Assembly (NCBI GenBank): GCA_019420065.1 | Contig: JAHZHX010000057.1 | Coordinates: forward strand, 1-14,304 | Source of the DNA: Clostridiales bacterium | GTDB lineage: Bacteria > Bacillota > Clostridia > Christensenellales > Aristaeellaceae | Direction of reading: 5' to 3' | DNA length: 14,304 bases | Shown: piece after piece, positions 1-7,102 of the stretch | Position numbering within the stretch: position 1 is the stretch's first letter | Layout of the letters: every line of letters begins with the position of its first letter | Notes under the pieces: generated by a model | What the model saw: the letters and a program-made list of their open reading frames with translations, nothing else | Told to the model about the DNA's origin: nothing | The model's database searches: none | Translations under genes and position numbers: made by a program

Positions 1-382
1 CCTCTTTGCTGAATCCCTGCCGCAGCATGCCCTCAAAATGATCCCGGTCTTCGTCCATCAGGCGCTTGAGCTCCCAGGCCCGTTCGGTCAGCAGCAGTTG
101 CCGGAGGCGTTTGTCCCCCGTCACGCTGCACTGCTCAATCAGCCCCTTTTGTACCATCAAATTGACGACCTTGGAGGCGGTGGAGCGCGTAACGCCAAAG
201 TGCTTTTCCAGATCGCGCTGATATACCGTTTCCCCCTTTTCGATTCTTCTGGCAACGTAGCAGATGATCCAGCCGTTGGTGCCGGTGATCGAATCCACCA
301 TCCGCCGGTTCGCCGTCTGCTCAAAATATCGGCTGCACAGGTTTGACAGCCTGCGCAGCTCGGGTCCAAGCGGCCTCTCCAT
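1..382 (-). CDS. MarR-family winged-helix transcriptional regulator (3' end cut by window edge)
   Basis: The first 127 residues of a MarR-type DNA-binding regulator are visible; the C-terminal dimerisation helix lies beyond position 1. The winged helix spans about residues 50-105: a recognition-helix region near 60-78 (FGVTRSTASKVVNLM), then the family wing signature with D90, R92 and the LLLT segment (residues 96-99). The start at 382 is supported by GGAGG (391-395, read on the minus strand) eight bases upstream and by a near-consensus promoter further up. MarR proteins usually repress nearby transporter or stress genes in response to small ligands. Here it lies divergent from a small ORF and mntP, but the ligand and targets cannot be told from sequence. 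The residues visible leave little doubt about the family. Confidence 0.85.
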   Translation of the reverse strand, partial: MERPLGPELRRLSNLCSRYFEQTANRRMVDSITGTNGWIICYVARRIEKGETVYQRDLEKHFGVTRSTASKVVNLMVQKGLIEQCSVTGDKRLRQLLLTERAWELKRLMDEDRDHFEGMLRQGFSKE

Positions 383-443
383 TTTTTGTCCCTCCGGAGC
401 ATAATGCTCTGCCGCACATTTTTAATTGTACGACATGCGACAT

Positions 444-472
444 ATTATAGGCATTTTCCGGCGCCCTGTCAA
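444..472 (-). promoter_or_regulatory. Sigma-A promoter for the MarR gene
   Basis: On the minus strand TTGACA (467-472) is followed by a 17-base spacer and TATAAT (444-449), a full consensus match. Transcription would begin near 437, giving a leader of about 55 bases before the MarR start at 382. The direct repeat CGACAT/GCGACAT (431-443) lies at the start site and could bind a regulator, but it is short. Confidence 0.85.
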
Positions 473-607
473 GGCAAAAAAGGCCGTTCACAATCATTTC
501 ATTTTCCGTCCGCTCCTGTCGGCTCCGGATGCAGACAACCGTATAAAAACGCTCCACACAGCGCATACTGCATACAGGAAATCACATTGCTTTATGGAGG
601 AATTCGT

Positions 608-838
608 ATGCGCGGTACCGTTTGTATGCTGCTTTCGGTCGTCCTTTTCTGCCTGATCGTGTTCGGAGCCAGCCAGCCTCCGGCCCGTCCCTGCGTTCCG
701 CCGCCCTCCTCCGCCTGGTGGGGGCTGTTCTGTCCGGCACTGTTCCAACTGGACGGAAGCGCGGAGGAGCGCGACAGCGTGACCTTTTCCTGGCCGCTGC
801 TGCGCCGGCTGCGCGGCCTGTTCCGTCTGAGCGCGTAG
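608..838 (+). CDS. Small hypothetical membrane-anchored or secreted protein (76 aa)
   Basis: I do not recognise this protein. The ORF begins with ATG at 608 behind a strong GGAGG (596-600) at seven bases, which is the main reason to believe it. Residues 5-20 are a hydrophobic stretch (CMLLSVVLFCLIVFG) that would act as a signal peptide or a single membrane anchor. A proline-rich segment follows (about residues 24-36, PPARPCVPPPSS), then a Trp/Phe-rich middle and an Arg-rich tail (RRLRGLFR). It lies between the divergent MarR gene and mntP, and its stop is directly before the mntP promoter, so it is a separate unit. I found no convincing promoter for it. The frame is open further upstream, but no other start there has a binding site. 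Confidence 0.5.
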   Translation: MRGTVCMLLSVVLFCLIVFGASQPPARPCVPPPSSAWWGLFCPALFQLDGSAEERDSVTFSWPLLRRLRGLFRLSA

Positions 839-846
839 CATTTTCG

Positions 847-875
847 TTGACGCATATCCCCGCCTATGCTAAAAT
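847..875 (+). promoter_or_regulatory. Promoter of mntP (extended -10)
   Basis: TTGACG (847-852), a 17-base spacer and TAAAAT (870-875) form a good sigma-A promoter; TG at 867-868 gives an extended -10. Transcription would start near 882, leaving only about 44 bases of leader before the mntP ATG at 926. That is too short for a yybP-ykoY manganese riboswitch. Confidence 0.75.
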
Positions 876-925
876 AGGATTTTGTAAAATGAAGCAAAAT
901 TCCGGAGAAAGCCTGAGGATATGCC

Positions 926-1492
926 ATGTCGCTGATTGAACTGCTGCTCCTGTCCGTGGGATTGTCCATGGACGCCTTTGCCGTATCGGTCTGCAAAGGG
1001 CTGGCCATGAAAAAAATCACCCTGCGCTCCGCCTGTATCGTGGGCGCGTGGTTTGGCGCCTTCCAGGCGCTGATGCCGCTGCTGGGCTGGCTGCTTGGCA
1101 CGCAGTTTGCCGGGTATATCACGCAGTACGATCACTGGATTGCCTTGATCCTGCTGGGCTTTATCGGCCTGAACATGATCCGCGAGGCGCTGGGCAAGGA
1201 AGAAAAAGAAGAGGACGCCGGAAGCGCCCTCACCGTCCGGGCCATGCTGCCCATGGCGGTCGCCACCAGTATTGACGCGCTGGCCGTGGGCGTCACTTTC
1301 GCCTTTTTGGAGGTAAATGTGCTTGCCGCGGTATGCGTCATCGGCGCAGTCACCTTCCTTTTATCGGCGCTTGGCGTAAAAGCGGGCAGCGTGGCCGGCC
1401 TGCGCTGCAAGAGCAAGGCGGAGCTGTGCGGCGGCGTGATCCTGATTTTGCTGGGGCTGAAAATCCTTCTGGAGCACCTGGGCATATTATAA
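926..1492 (+). CDS. mntP: MntP-type manganese efflux pump
   Basis: This 188-residue integral membrane protein exports Mn(II) from the cytoplasm. It has the family's two-repeat build of six hydrophobic helices: each repeat begins with a conserved aspartate motif, SMDAFAVSV (D16) and SIDALAVGV (D117). These match the paired aspartates known to be needed for transport in E. coli MntP. The acidic loop KEEKEED (residues 91-97) separates the halves. Length is normal for the family. The ATG at 926 has GAGG at 915-918 upstream; the ATG at 921 is out of frame. In other bacteria mntP answers to MntR or to a Mn riboswitch, and neither signal is evident here. No clear terminator follows it, and the next gene has its own promoter. 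Confidence 0.93.
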   Translation: MSLIELLLLSVGLSMDAFAVSVCKGLAMKKITLRSACIVGAWFGAFQALMPLLGWLLGTQFAGYITQYDHWIALILLGFIGLNMIREALGKEEKEEDAGSALTVRAMLPMAVATSIDALAVGVTFAFLEVNVLAAVCVIGAVTFLLSALGVKAGSVAGLRCKSKAELCGGVILILLGLKILLEHLGIL

Positions 1493-1517
1493 TTACCGCC
1501 GCCCCGAAAAGCGCAAG

Positions 1518-1546
1518 TTGCCAACCATCCAAACTTATTGTATAAT
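1518..1546 (+). promoter_or_regulatory. Promoter of the CHAP/guaA-like/GNAT/mtnN operon
   Basis: TTGCCA (1518-1523), 17 bases, then TATAAT (1541-1546). Transcription would begin near 1553, and the leader to the ATG at 1609 contains a small GGGCT/AGCCC hairpin (1558-1576). Tight gene spacing downstream suggests that this one promoter serves all four genes up to the terminator at 5531-5583. Confidence 0.8.
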
Positions 1547-1608
1547 AATAGCTGAACGGGCTTTTCACGCGAGCCCCACGCAATAAAAGCATTCAAGAGG
1601 AGGGCGGC

Positions 1609-2502
1609 ATGCGCAGGCTGATTTGTTTTTTGTCCATACTGCTGCTGTTGCCCTTTTGCGCGCTGGGCGAGGAAACCGTGCTGCCTCCCGCCTATCCGGT
1701 ACCGGAGTATGTGACCTGGCTGCTGGACGTGGCGCAGGGCGAGCTTGGCTATACCGAAGGGCGCGACGGCTATTCCAAATACGGCGAATGGGCGGGCGAC
1801 CCATACGCGCAGTGGTGCGCGGAATTTCTATGCTGGTGCGTGGATCAGGTAGACCGTCAGCACGGCACGCAGCTTCTCTCCCGCGTATATCCCCTCTATT
1901 CGGGCACAAACACCGGGCGCGACTGGTTTTTGCGCGCCGGGCGCTACATCGCCCGCACCGGCTTTGTGCCGGACTGGGGCTCGCAGTGGTATACCGGGGA
2001 AGAGGACAAAATGCCTTCGGGCAGCTACATCCCGCAGCCGGGGGACTGGGTGTTTTACAGCTATGATTCCCAGGGCAACACCGCCCACGTCGCCATGGTG
2101 GAATACTGTACGCAGGACGCGGACGGCAGCGTCACCGTCCACACGATCGAGGGTAACATGCCGGATCGCGTACAGCGCGGCGCGCATGCGTTGGACGACT
2201 GGCGGGTGCTGGGCTACGGCACGGTGTACGACCTGGCCGATATCGTGCTGACCGGCGGCTGCAGGGGCGCGAAGGTTCTCCGCCTTCAGGAACGTCTCAG
2301 CTATCTGGGCTATCTGGATCCGGCGTATATTACCGGCGAGTACGGCTCCTCCACCGCGCAGGCCGTGCGCGGCTTTCAGGAGGCGACGGGCAAAACGCCC
2401 ACCGGCATTGCCAACCATCATACCCAACTGACGCTCAATGACATGTATATCGAAAAATACTGGCAGGATGACAGCAATTTTCTTGTTCTCGAGGATGAAT
2501 AA
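1609..2502 (+). CDS. Secreted CHAP-domain peptidoglycan hydrolase with C-terminal peptidoglycan-binding domain
   Basis: This 297-residue protein is predicted to be exported and to cut cell-wall peptidoglycan as an amidase or endopeptidase. Residues 1-20 form a signal peptide (hydrophobic core ICFLSILLLLPF, likely cleavage after ALG). A CHAP/NlpC-P60-like papain fold follows, with C70 in WCAEFLCW as nucleophile, H160 in NTAHVAMVE, and E181 in IEGN as the third catalytic residue. Residues about 216-276 match a PG_binding_1 domain (RGAKVLRLQERLSYLGYLD, then STAQAVRGFQ). The start has a strong GAGGAGGG site just upstream. Fourteen bases separate it from the guaA-like gene, so the two are probably co-transcribed. 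Which bond it cuts, and whether it serves growth or spore germination, cannot be told. Confidence 0.85.
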   Translation: MRRLICFLSILLLLPFCALGEETVLPPAYPVPEYVTWLLDVAQGELGYTEGRDGYSKYGEWAGDPYAQWCAEFLCWCVDQVDRQHGTQLLSRVYPLYSGTNTGRDWFLRAGRYIARTGFVPDWGSQWYTGEEDKMPSGSYIPQPGDWVFYSYDSQGNTAHVAMVEYCTQDADGSVTVHTIEGNMPDRVQRGAHALDDWRVLGYGTVYDLADIVLTGGCRGAKVLRLQERLSYLGYLDPAYITGEYGSSTAQAVRGFQEATGKTPTGIANHHTQLTLNDMYIEKYWQDDSNFLVLEDE

Positions 2503-2516
2503 GGGAGGCGGCGCGC

Positions 2517-3974
2517 ATGCGCGACATGGTACTGATTCTCAATTTTAACGCTGCCGGCAGCCGCGCCATTGCGCGCAGTCTGCGCGCCGAGCATATTTAC
2601 TGCAAAATTGTGCCGCACAGCATCTCCCTGGAAGAGGTAAACGAGCAGTCGCCTCTGGGGCTGATCCTCTCCGGCGACGTGGCAGGCAGCCTGCCCGGCG
2701 GGCTTGACGCCCGTCTGCTGCAGGGCGGCTACCCCGTGCTGGGCATGGGCGACGCGGCGGCCATGCTGTGCCGGGAGCTGGGAGGCGACGTGCAGGAAAC
2801 CGTGCTGTGCAACTGCATCGGCACCGTATCCTTTACCCGCTGCCCCTTGACCGAGGGGCTGGACGACTGCGAGCGCATGCTGCACAACGTGCGGCGGCTG
2901 CGCCTGCCCGATACGCTGCGCCCCCTGGCCGAATCGCAGCAGGAAACGGTGGGCTTCATGCACCGCAGCCTGCCGCTTTACGGCATGCAGTTCACCCTGG
3001 AGCCAAACGATACCGACGGTATGCAGCTGCTGCTGGGCTTTGTCCTTTCGGTATGCGGCTGCACGCGCTGGTGGGATTACGAGGCGCTGGTCAGCCGCGC
3101 CATGGAGGAGACCGCGCGCATTGCCGGCGACGGCCGCGCCGTATGCGCCATGACCGGCGGGCTGGACAGCGGCGTGAGCGCCATGCTGGCGCACAAAGCG
3201 CTGGACAAGCGCCTGCAATGCATCTTTATTGATACCGGCCTGATGCGCGAAAACGAGGGTGCCCGTTTTCTCTCCTTTTACCGGGACAAAATGGGTCTGA
3301 ACATTTTGCACGTTCAGGCGCAGGACCGCTTTCTGGAAGCGCTGCGCGGCGTGACCGCGCCCGAACAAAAACGCGCCGTGATCGGCAGCCTGCTGCAAAA
3401 AACGCTGGATGAAACGCTGCAAAGCCTGGGCGAATTTTCCGCTATTGTGCGCGGCACAACATGCAGCGACGTGATGGGAGGCGTTGATCCCGCCTCCAAG
3501 CCCGGTCTGCGCGCCAGCCTGCCGGTCATTGAACCGCTGCGCGAGCTGTTCAAGGACGAGATCCGCCAGGCCGGCGAATACCTGGGCATGCCGCCCGAGA
3601 TCATTTCCAAGCAGACCTTTCCCGGCAGCGGGCTGGCGCTGCGAATTCTGGGCGAGGTCACGCCCGCACACCTGCAAACGCTGCGCGCCGCCGACCAGAT
3701 TTTTACCGATGAGATCGTTGCCTCCGGCCAGGCAAAACGCCTGTGGCAGCACTTTGCCGTGCTGTCCACGCTGCCGGGAGACGACGCGCATGTCGTCATT
3801 GCCCTGCGCGCCGTTCACGCCAGCGACGCGGCCCAGCGCGCCTATGCCGCGCGCATCCCTTACGACCTGCTTGAGCGCGTGACCGAACGGCTTCTGCGCG
3901 AGCGGCTGGAGGTCGCCCGCGTGGTCTATGATCTGAGTCCCAGCTCCCGCTATACCGGCGTGGAGTGGCAATAA
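2517..3974 (+). CDS. Divergent GuaA (GMP synthetase) paralog with degenerate glutaminase domain
   Basis: The 485-residue protein has the GuaA domain order: class I glutaminase (about 1-180), ATP pyrophosphatase (about 190-330), and the GMP-synthetase C-terminal domain (about 335-485). In normal GuaA the first domain releases ammonia from glutamine and the second uses ATP to aminate XMP. Here the nucleophile elbow that is normally GICYG reads GMGDA (G78 replaces Cys), and the FHPE motif reads FTLE (T160 replaces His), so glutamine hydrolysis should be lost. The ATP loop is kept in altered form (TGGLDSGV, 213-220). The C-terminal core is well kept (EPLRELFKDEIR, 339-350; FPGSGLALRILGEVT, 368-382), but the KSHHNVGGLP segment and the final KPPGTIEWE are replaced. 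It may use free ammonia or another nucleotide. SD GGGAGG at 2503-2508 supports the ATG. Confidence 0.85.
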   Translation: MRDMVLILNFNAAGSRAIARSLRAEHIYCKIVPHSISLEEVNEQSPLGLILSGDVAGSLPGGLDARLLQGGYPVLGMGDAAAMLCRELGGDVQETVLCNCIGTVSFTRCPLTEGLDDCERMLHNVRRLRLPDTLRPLAESQQETVGFMHRSLPLYGMQFTLEPNDTDGMQLLLGFVLSVCGCTRWWDYEALVSRAMEETARIAGDGRAVCAMTGGLDSGVSAMLAHKALDKRLQCIFIDTGLMRENEGARFLSFYRDKMGLNILHVQAQDRFLEALRGVTAPEQKRAVIGSLLQKTLDETLQSLGEFSAIVRGTTCSDVMGGVDPASKPGLRASLPVIEPLRELFKDEIRQAGEYLGMPPEIISKQTFPGSGLALRILGEVTPAHLQTLRAADQIFTDEIVASGQAKRLWQHFAVLSTLPGDDAHVVIALRAVHASDAAQRAYAARIPYDLLERVTERLLRERLEVARVVYDLSPSSRYTGVEWQ

Positions 3975-4000
3975 AATTTACAGCAAACAGAGGAATACGC

Positions 4001-4801
4001 ATGCGTTTAACACACCCGATTGCACCCTATCAGGGGATCGCGCCCGAGGATTGCGTTTTTGTTACCAACGATCAGATGATCCAGATGGGAATGGGGTCCG
4101 TGACTCTGTTCTACCAGCCTGAGCTGTATCCGGACGCGCCGCTGCATATCTATATGCAGCTGGACGCGCAGCCCGCCGGCCGCAGTCTGCTCTTTGGCGC
4201 GCTGCTGGCGCGCGCCGAACAGCTGCGCGCCCAGGCGCCGCAGGTCAAGGGGCGGTTGTACACCCAGATCGCCCCCGAAAACGTGGACATGGTCAGCTTC
4301 TTTGCCAAATCTGGCTTCAAGTCGGATGACAGCGAGGATCTGTATCATTTTCCCCTGCCCATCTGGCCCGCGCGCGCGCCGGTCGCCAGCACGCTGGCTT
4401 CCGTATCGCTCAAAACGCCGCAGGAGGCGCAGGCCTTCCTGGACCGCATGAACGCCTACCGCATCACCCCCATGGACGCGGAGTTCCTGGGCCAGTGCAT
4501 GCAGATGGAGCATTTTACCGCCCTGGGCTTTTACCGCGGCAACAACGCAGTATGCGAGGCGCTCTTTACCGGCGAGGGCAGCAACGTAACGCTGGTATCG
4601 CTCTATGTGCGCGCTGATTACCGCCGTCAGGGCTTTGCCAAGGCGATCATGGGCGCGGCGGCGGACATTTTACGTCCCCGCGGGGTCACGCAGGTTTCCG
4701 CCCGCATTTTCAGCCGCAACGCCGCCCAGGTCGCCCTGATGCGCGCCGCCGACGCTACCAAGGTACGCACCGTGTCCAGCCTTCCGGGCATTGCCATCTA
4801 A
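4001..4801 (+). CDS. Tandem GNAT-family N-acetyltransferase
   Basis: This 266-residue cytoplasmic protein appears to hold two GNAT folds. The C-terminal one is the clear one: beta strand and acetyl-CoA loop at about residues 197-216 (VSLYVRADYRRQGFAKAI, the R/Q-x-x-G-x-A motif) followed by the RNAAQVALM helix (239-247). The N-terminal half has a GRSLLFGALLARAE segment (60-73) and a NVDMVSFFAKSGFKSDD motif (94-110), typical of the second GNAT motif, and may be a degenerate copy. The frame is open upstream to a GTG at 3965 inside the guaA-like gene, but the ATG at 4001 has AGAGGA (3989-3994) at six bases and is preferred. It is co-oriented with both neighbours by short gaps. The acceptor substrate is unknown. 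Confidence 0.75.
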   Translation: MRLTHPIAPYQGIAPEDCVFVTNDQMIQMGMGSVTLFYQPELYPDAPLHIYMQLDAQPAGRSLLFGALLARAEQLRAQAPQVKGRLYTQIAPENVDMVSFFAKSGFKSDDSEDLYHFPLPIWPARAPVASTLASVSLKTPQEAQAFLDRMNAYRITPMDAEFLGQCMQMEHFTALGFYRGNNAVCEALFTGEGSNVTLVSLYVRADYRRQGFAKAIMGAAADILRPRGVTQVSARIFSRNAAQVALMRAADATKVRTVSSLPGIAI

Positions 4802-4821
4802 TTTACCAAAGGAGCTTGCTT

Positions 4822-5517
4822 ATGAAAATCGGCCTGCTTTGCGCCATGAAATCGGAATTTGACCAGCTGACCCGCCGCCTGCGCATCTCGCGCGAAACCA
4901 GCATTGCCCAAACCACCGTGCTGGAAGGCGAAATTGACGGTTTGGCCGTCGTCATTGCCGCCACCGGCATCTGCAAGGTCAACGCCGCCATCACCGCCCA
5001 AATGCTGATTGACCGCTTTGGCGTAACGCACATGATTATGGCAGGCGTTGCGGGCGGCATGGATCCCCGTCTGGGGCTGCACGCGCTGGCTTTCTCCGAG
5101 CGCCTGGCGCAGCACGACGTAGACCCGCAGTTTCTGCGTCACCGTCCCTTGCCCGCGGGCGACGGCATATTTACCGGCGACGAATACATGCTCTCCGTTT
5201 GCCGCAGGCTGAACGAGCGCGGCGCTTTCCTGTACCCCGCCTTCTTTGGCATGATGGTATCGGGCGAGCAGTTTATCGATCAGGAAGGCCGTCAGGAGAT
5301 CATTGACGCCTGGCGTCCCCTGTGCGTGGATATGGAAAGCGCCGCGGCAGCGCACGCCTGCTGCGCCAACGGCATCCCTTTTCTCGCTATCCGCGCCATG
5401 AGCGATACCGGCGAAGAAAGCGGCATGGCTTCTTTTGAAAGCAACGAGGTCAGCGCCGCCGACGCAGCAGCCGACGCAGCAGCCGCCGTCCTCCAGGCGC
5501 TGGCCCAGGAATCCTGA
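4822..5517 (+). CDS. mtnN: 5'-methylthioadenosine/S-adenosylhomocysteine nucleosidase
   Basis: The 231-residue enzyme hydrolyses the N-glycosidic bond of MTA, SAH and often 5'-deoxyadenosine, clearing products of SAM use in the cytoplasm. Catalytic residues are where the family has them: E12 in CAMKSEF, the VSGEQF loop (146-151), M171-E172 in VDMESAA for ribose binding, and D195 in AMSDTG as the general acid. Length matches the family (about 230 residues). The ATG at 4822 is chosen over an in-frame TTG at 4816 because AAGGAGC (4809-4815) sits at the right distance from it. It is the last gene of the operon, with the terminator 14 bases past the stop. The Ala/Asp repeat near the C-terminus (residues 212-223) is low-complexity and not catalytic. 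Confidence 0.93.
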   Translation: MKIGLLCAMKSEFDQLTRRLRISRETSIAQTTVLEGEIDGLAVVIAATGICKVNAAITAQMLIDRFGVTHMIMAGVAGGMDPRLGLHALAFSERLAQHDVDPQFLRHRPLPAGDGIFTGDEYMLSVCRRLNERGAFLYPAFFGMMVSGEQFIDQEGRQEIIDAWRPLCVDMESAAAAHACCANGIPFLAIRAMSDTGEESGMASFESNEVSAADAAADAAAAVLQALAQES

Positions 5518-5530
5518 TCCGCATCATTCA

Positions 5531-5583
5531 AAAACAGAGCTGTCTTAAAGCGGCGCGTTGGCCGCCCAGGACAGCTCTGTTTT
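5531..5583. terminator. Bidirectional rho-independent terminator
   Basis: AAAACAGAGCTGTC (5531-5544) pairs perfectly with GACAGCTCTGTTTT (5570-5583), with a second small GCGGC/GCCGC pairing inside. T runs follow on the plus side, and the mirrored A run becomes U in the minus transcript. It ends both the mtnN operon and the converging lysR-GNAT operon, and its right arm covers the GNAT stop codon at 5582. Confidence 0.9.
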
Positions 5584-6031
5584 ATTTTCTTGCCATTTTC
5601 ACCGCGAACACATCCGTACCCGCCTCGCGCTTGCGCTCGTCTGTCAGCGCAAATCCATGCGCCTGATAAAAGCGGATGGCCCGCGTGTTCTTTTCCAGCA
5701 CGTACAGATAGCGAACGCCGCACTTTTCCTTTGCAAATTCAATCAGCTTTGCGCCAATCCCCTCGTTTTGAAAAAAGGAATCCACGTACAGCTCCTCCAC
5801 CCACTCGTTTGCTATGCGGATCATCCCTTTTACAAATTCGTCGTCGTACACCCAGATATTTTCCAGCTCCGCGCCGCCTTCGGCATACCGCCGCGCCAGG
5901 GGAAGCACCTGCATTTCCCCGAACGATACCCGGTCGTCCCGGAAAATATCCCGGTAATTGATTCGCTTGTTAAAGATCAGTATCTCCGCCAGTCTGGACG
6001 CGTCCTGCACCGCTGCCCGTCTGATCCCCAT
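5582..6031 (-). CDS. GNAT-family N-acetyltransferase
   Basis: A 149-residue single-domain acetyltransferase of usual size. The acetyl-CoA pyrophosphate loop is QNEGIG (88-93) after the EELYVDSFF strand, and the C-terminal motif is NTRAIRFYQAHGFALTDE (115-132), a common feature of small-molecule or protein N-acetyltransferases. The ATG at 6031 has a strong GGGAGG (6041-6046) that lies inside the last codons of the LysR gene, and only four bases separate the LysR stop from this start. The two are therefore probably coupled and transcribed together. The substrate cannot be inferred; LysR genes often lie beside their targets, but here they share a strand, so the link is operonic. Confidence 0.85.
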   Translation of the reverse strand: MGIRRAAVQDASRLAEILIFNKRINYRDIFRDDRVSFGEMQVLPLARRYAEGGAELENIWVYDDEFVKGMIRIANEWVEELYVDSFFQNEGIGAKLIEFAKEKCGVRYLYVLEKNTRAIRFYQAHGFALTDERKREAGTDVFAVKMARK

Positions 6032-6035
6032 TGCG

Positions 6036-6941
6036 TCATCCCTCCCTCACGCGGCCGCGCGTTTCATGATACGTTTGCGCAATATCCTGCAAAAGCTCCA
6101 GGTGGGCAAAATCCTGCGAGTATACAATGTTGATTTCGCGCATCATGCTCAGATTCTCAATGGGCAGCACGGCGATCTGACGCTTTTTCAGCTCGTCCAG
6201 GCACACGCTGCGTGCCAGCACCGACACGCCAAAATCATGCCGCACCAATTCCTTGATGGTGGCAATGTTGTTGATTTCCAGCACCACGTTAAAATCCTCG
6301 ATGCTCAGATTCTGGCTTTCCAGCGAAGCGGCAAATAGGTTGCGCGTGTTGGAATCGGGCAGGCGAAGGATCAGCTTTTCCCGCTTCAGCTCGTTAATCG
6401 TCACCATGCTTTGGCGCGCCAGCCGGTGGTTGAGCGAAACCGCCAGCACCAGATAATCGGTATCCAGCATCAGGCTGTGCAGAGAGGGATCGCTGCACCG
6501 GCCCTCCACAATGGCCAGATCGACCTCAAAATTCTTTATCATATCATAAAGATTGTTTATTGTATCGGTAATGATTTTGATCTTCATTCCGTCATGATCC
6601 TGCACATATTTGGCCAGCGTTTCGGCGATGGGATTGCTCTCCGCCGTATGGGTAACGCCCACCGAAAGGCTGGTCACCTGCGCGCGGCTGTTTTTCAGAT
6701 CGCGCTGCAGATTGCCATACAAAGAGAGCATACGCCGCGCATAGCGGATCACCGTTTCCCCTTCCCGAGTAATGTGCAGACGGCTGCTGCTGCGATCAAA
6801 GATCTTGACCTCCAGATCCTTTTCCAGCTGATGAATGTGCTGACTGACAGCAGGCTGCGTCAATGCAAGCTGCTCGGCCGCGCGGGTAAAATTTCCCGTT
6901 TCCGCCACCTTCAGCAAAGAATATAGCTTTGCGTCAATCAT
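6036..6941 (-). CDS. LysR-family transcriptional regulator
   Basis: A 301-residue regulator of normal family length. The N-terminal winged HTH is clear: residues 18-37 FTRAAEQLALTQPAVSQHIH, then the LEKDLEVKIFDRSSSRLHITREGE stretch (39-62) that forms the wing. Residues about 90-295 are the periplasmic-binding-protein-like effector domain, with the VDLAIVEG motif. LysR proteins sense a metabolite and switch transcription of a nearby, often divergent, gene. Here the divergent unit is a 63-residue ORF with mgtC, and the gene downstream is a GNAT. The ATG at 6941 has only a modest AGGGC site. A 15-base palindrome (6980-6994) sits about 40 bases upstream. The ligand is unknown. Confidence 0.92.
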   Translation of the reverse strand: MIDAKLYSLLKVAETGNFTRAAEQLALTQPAVSQHIHQLEKDLEVKIFDRSSSRLHITREGETVIRYARRMLSLYGNLQRDLKNSRAQVTSLSVGVTHTAESNPIAETLAKYVQDHDGMKIKIITDTINNLYDMIKNFEVDLAIVEGRCSDPSLHSLMLDTDYLVLAVSLNHRLARQSMVTINELKREKLILRLPDSNTRNLFAASLESQNLSIEDFNVVLEINNIATIKELVRHDFGVSVLARSVCLDELKKRQIAVLPIENLSMMREINIVYSQDFAHLELLQDIAQTYHETRGRVREG

Positions 6942-6979
6942 CGTCTGCCCTGCCTCTCATAACGTTTATTTATTGATGC

Positions 6980-6994
6980 ATGATATTTTATCAT
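6980..6994. promoter_or_regulatory. Palindrome in the lysR / mgtC divergent region, candidate LysR site
   Basis: ATGATA TTT TATCAT is a perfect 6-3-6 inverted repeat. It overlaps a TAAAAT that could be the -10 of lysR on the minus strand and adjoins the TTGACT -35 of the plus promoter. The place fits autoregulation by LysR. The consensus LysR T-N11-A spacing also fits, but that is a weak test in AT-rich DNA. Confidence 0.4.
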
Positions 6995-7023
6995 TTGACT
7001 TTATAGGTGTTTTGCGTTTAAAT
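6995..7023 (+). promoter_or_regulatory. Candidate promoter for the small ORF and mgtC
   Basis: TTGACT (6995-7000), 17 bases, TTAAAT (7018-7023). The -35 is good and the -10 is moderate. Transcription would begin near 7030, a few bases before the perfect palindrome CCATGTACATGG (7037-7048), which would then be at an operator position. Confidence 0.5.
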
Positions 7024-7036
7024 AGGCACCTGAACG

Positions 7037-7048
7037 CCATGTACATGG
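7037..7048. promoter_or_regulatory. Perfect 12-bp palindrome, candidate operator
   Basis: CCATGTACATGG is fully self-complementary and lies just downstream of the expected start of the mgtC transcript. The site is typical of a repressor operator. The regulator is unknown; LysR encoded next door is one possibility. Confidence 0.35.
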
Positions 7049-7102
7049 TATGCCGTATGAGCGCTTTTGTCAAGAGAAAGGCAAAACAATCGGGGGGATT
7101 CG

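Noticed and set aside
592..1122. Minus-strand ORF across the small ORF and mntP
   Set aside because: It lies opposite mntP, which has clear motifs; there is no promoter or ribosome site for this frame.
1558..1576. Hairpin GGGCT/AGCCC as a terminator of mntP
   Set aside because: It lies downstream of the next promoter, has a five-base stem and no T tract.
2418..3971. Long minus-strand ORF of 517 codons opposite the GuaA-like gene
   Set aside because: It mirrors a gene with clear domain motifs, is rich in Ala/Gln/His as antisense GC-rich frames are, and has no start signal or family.
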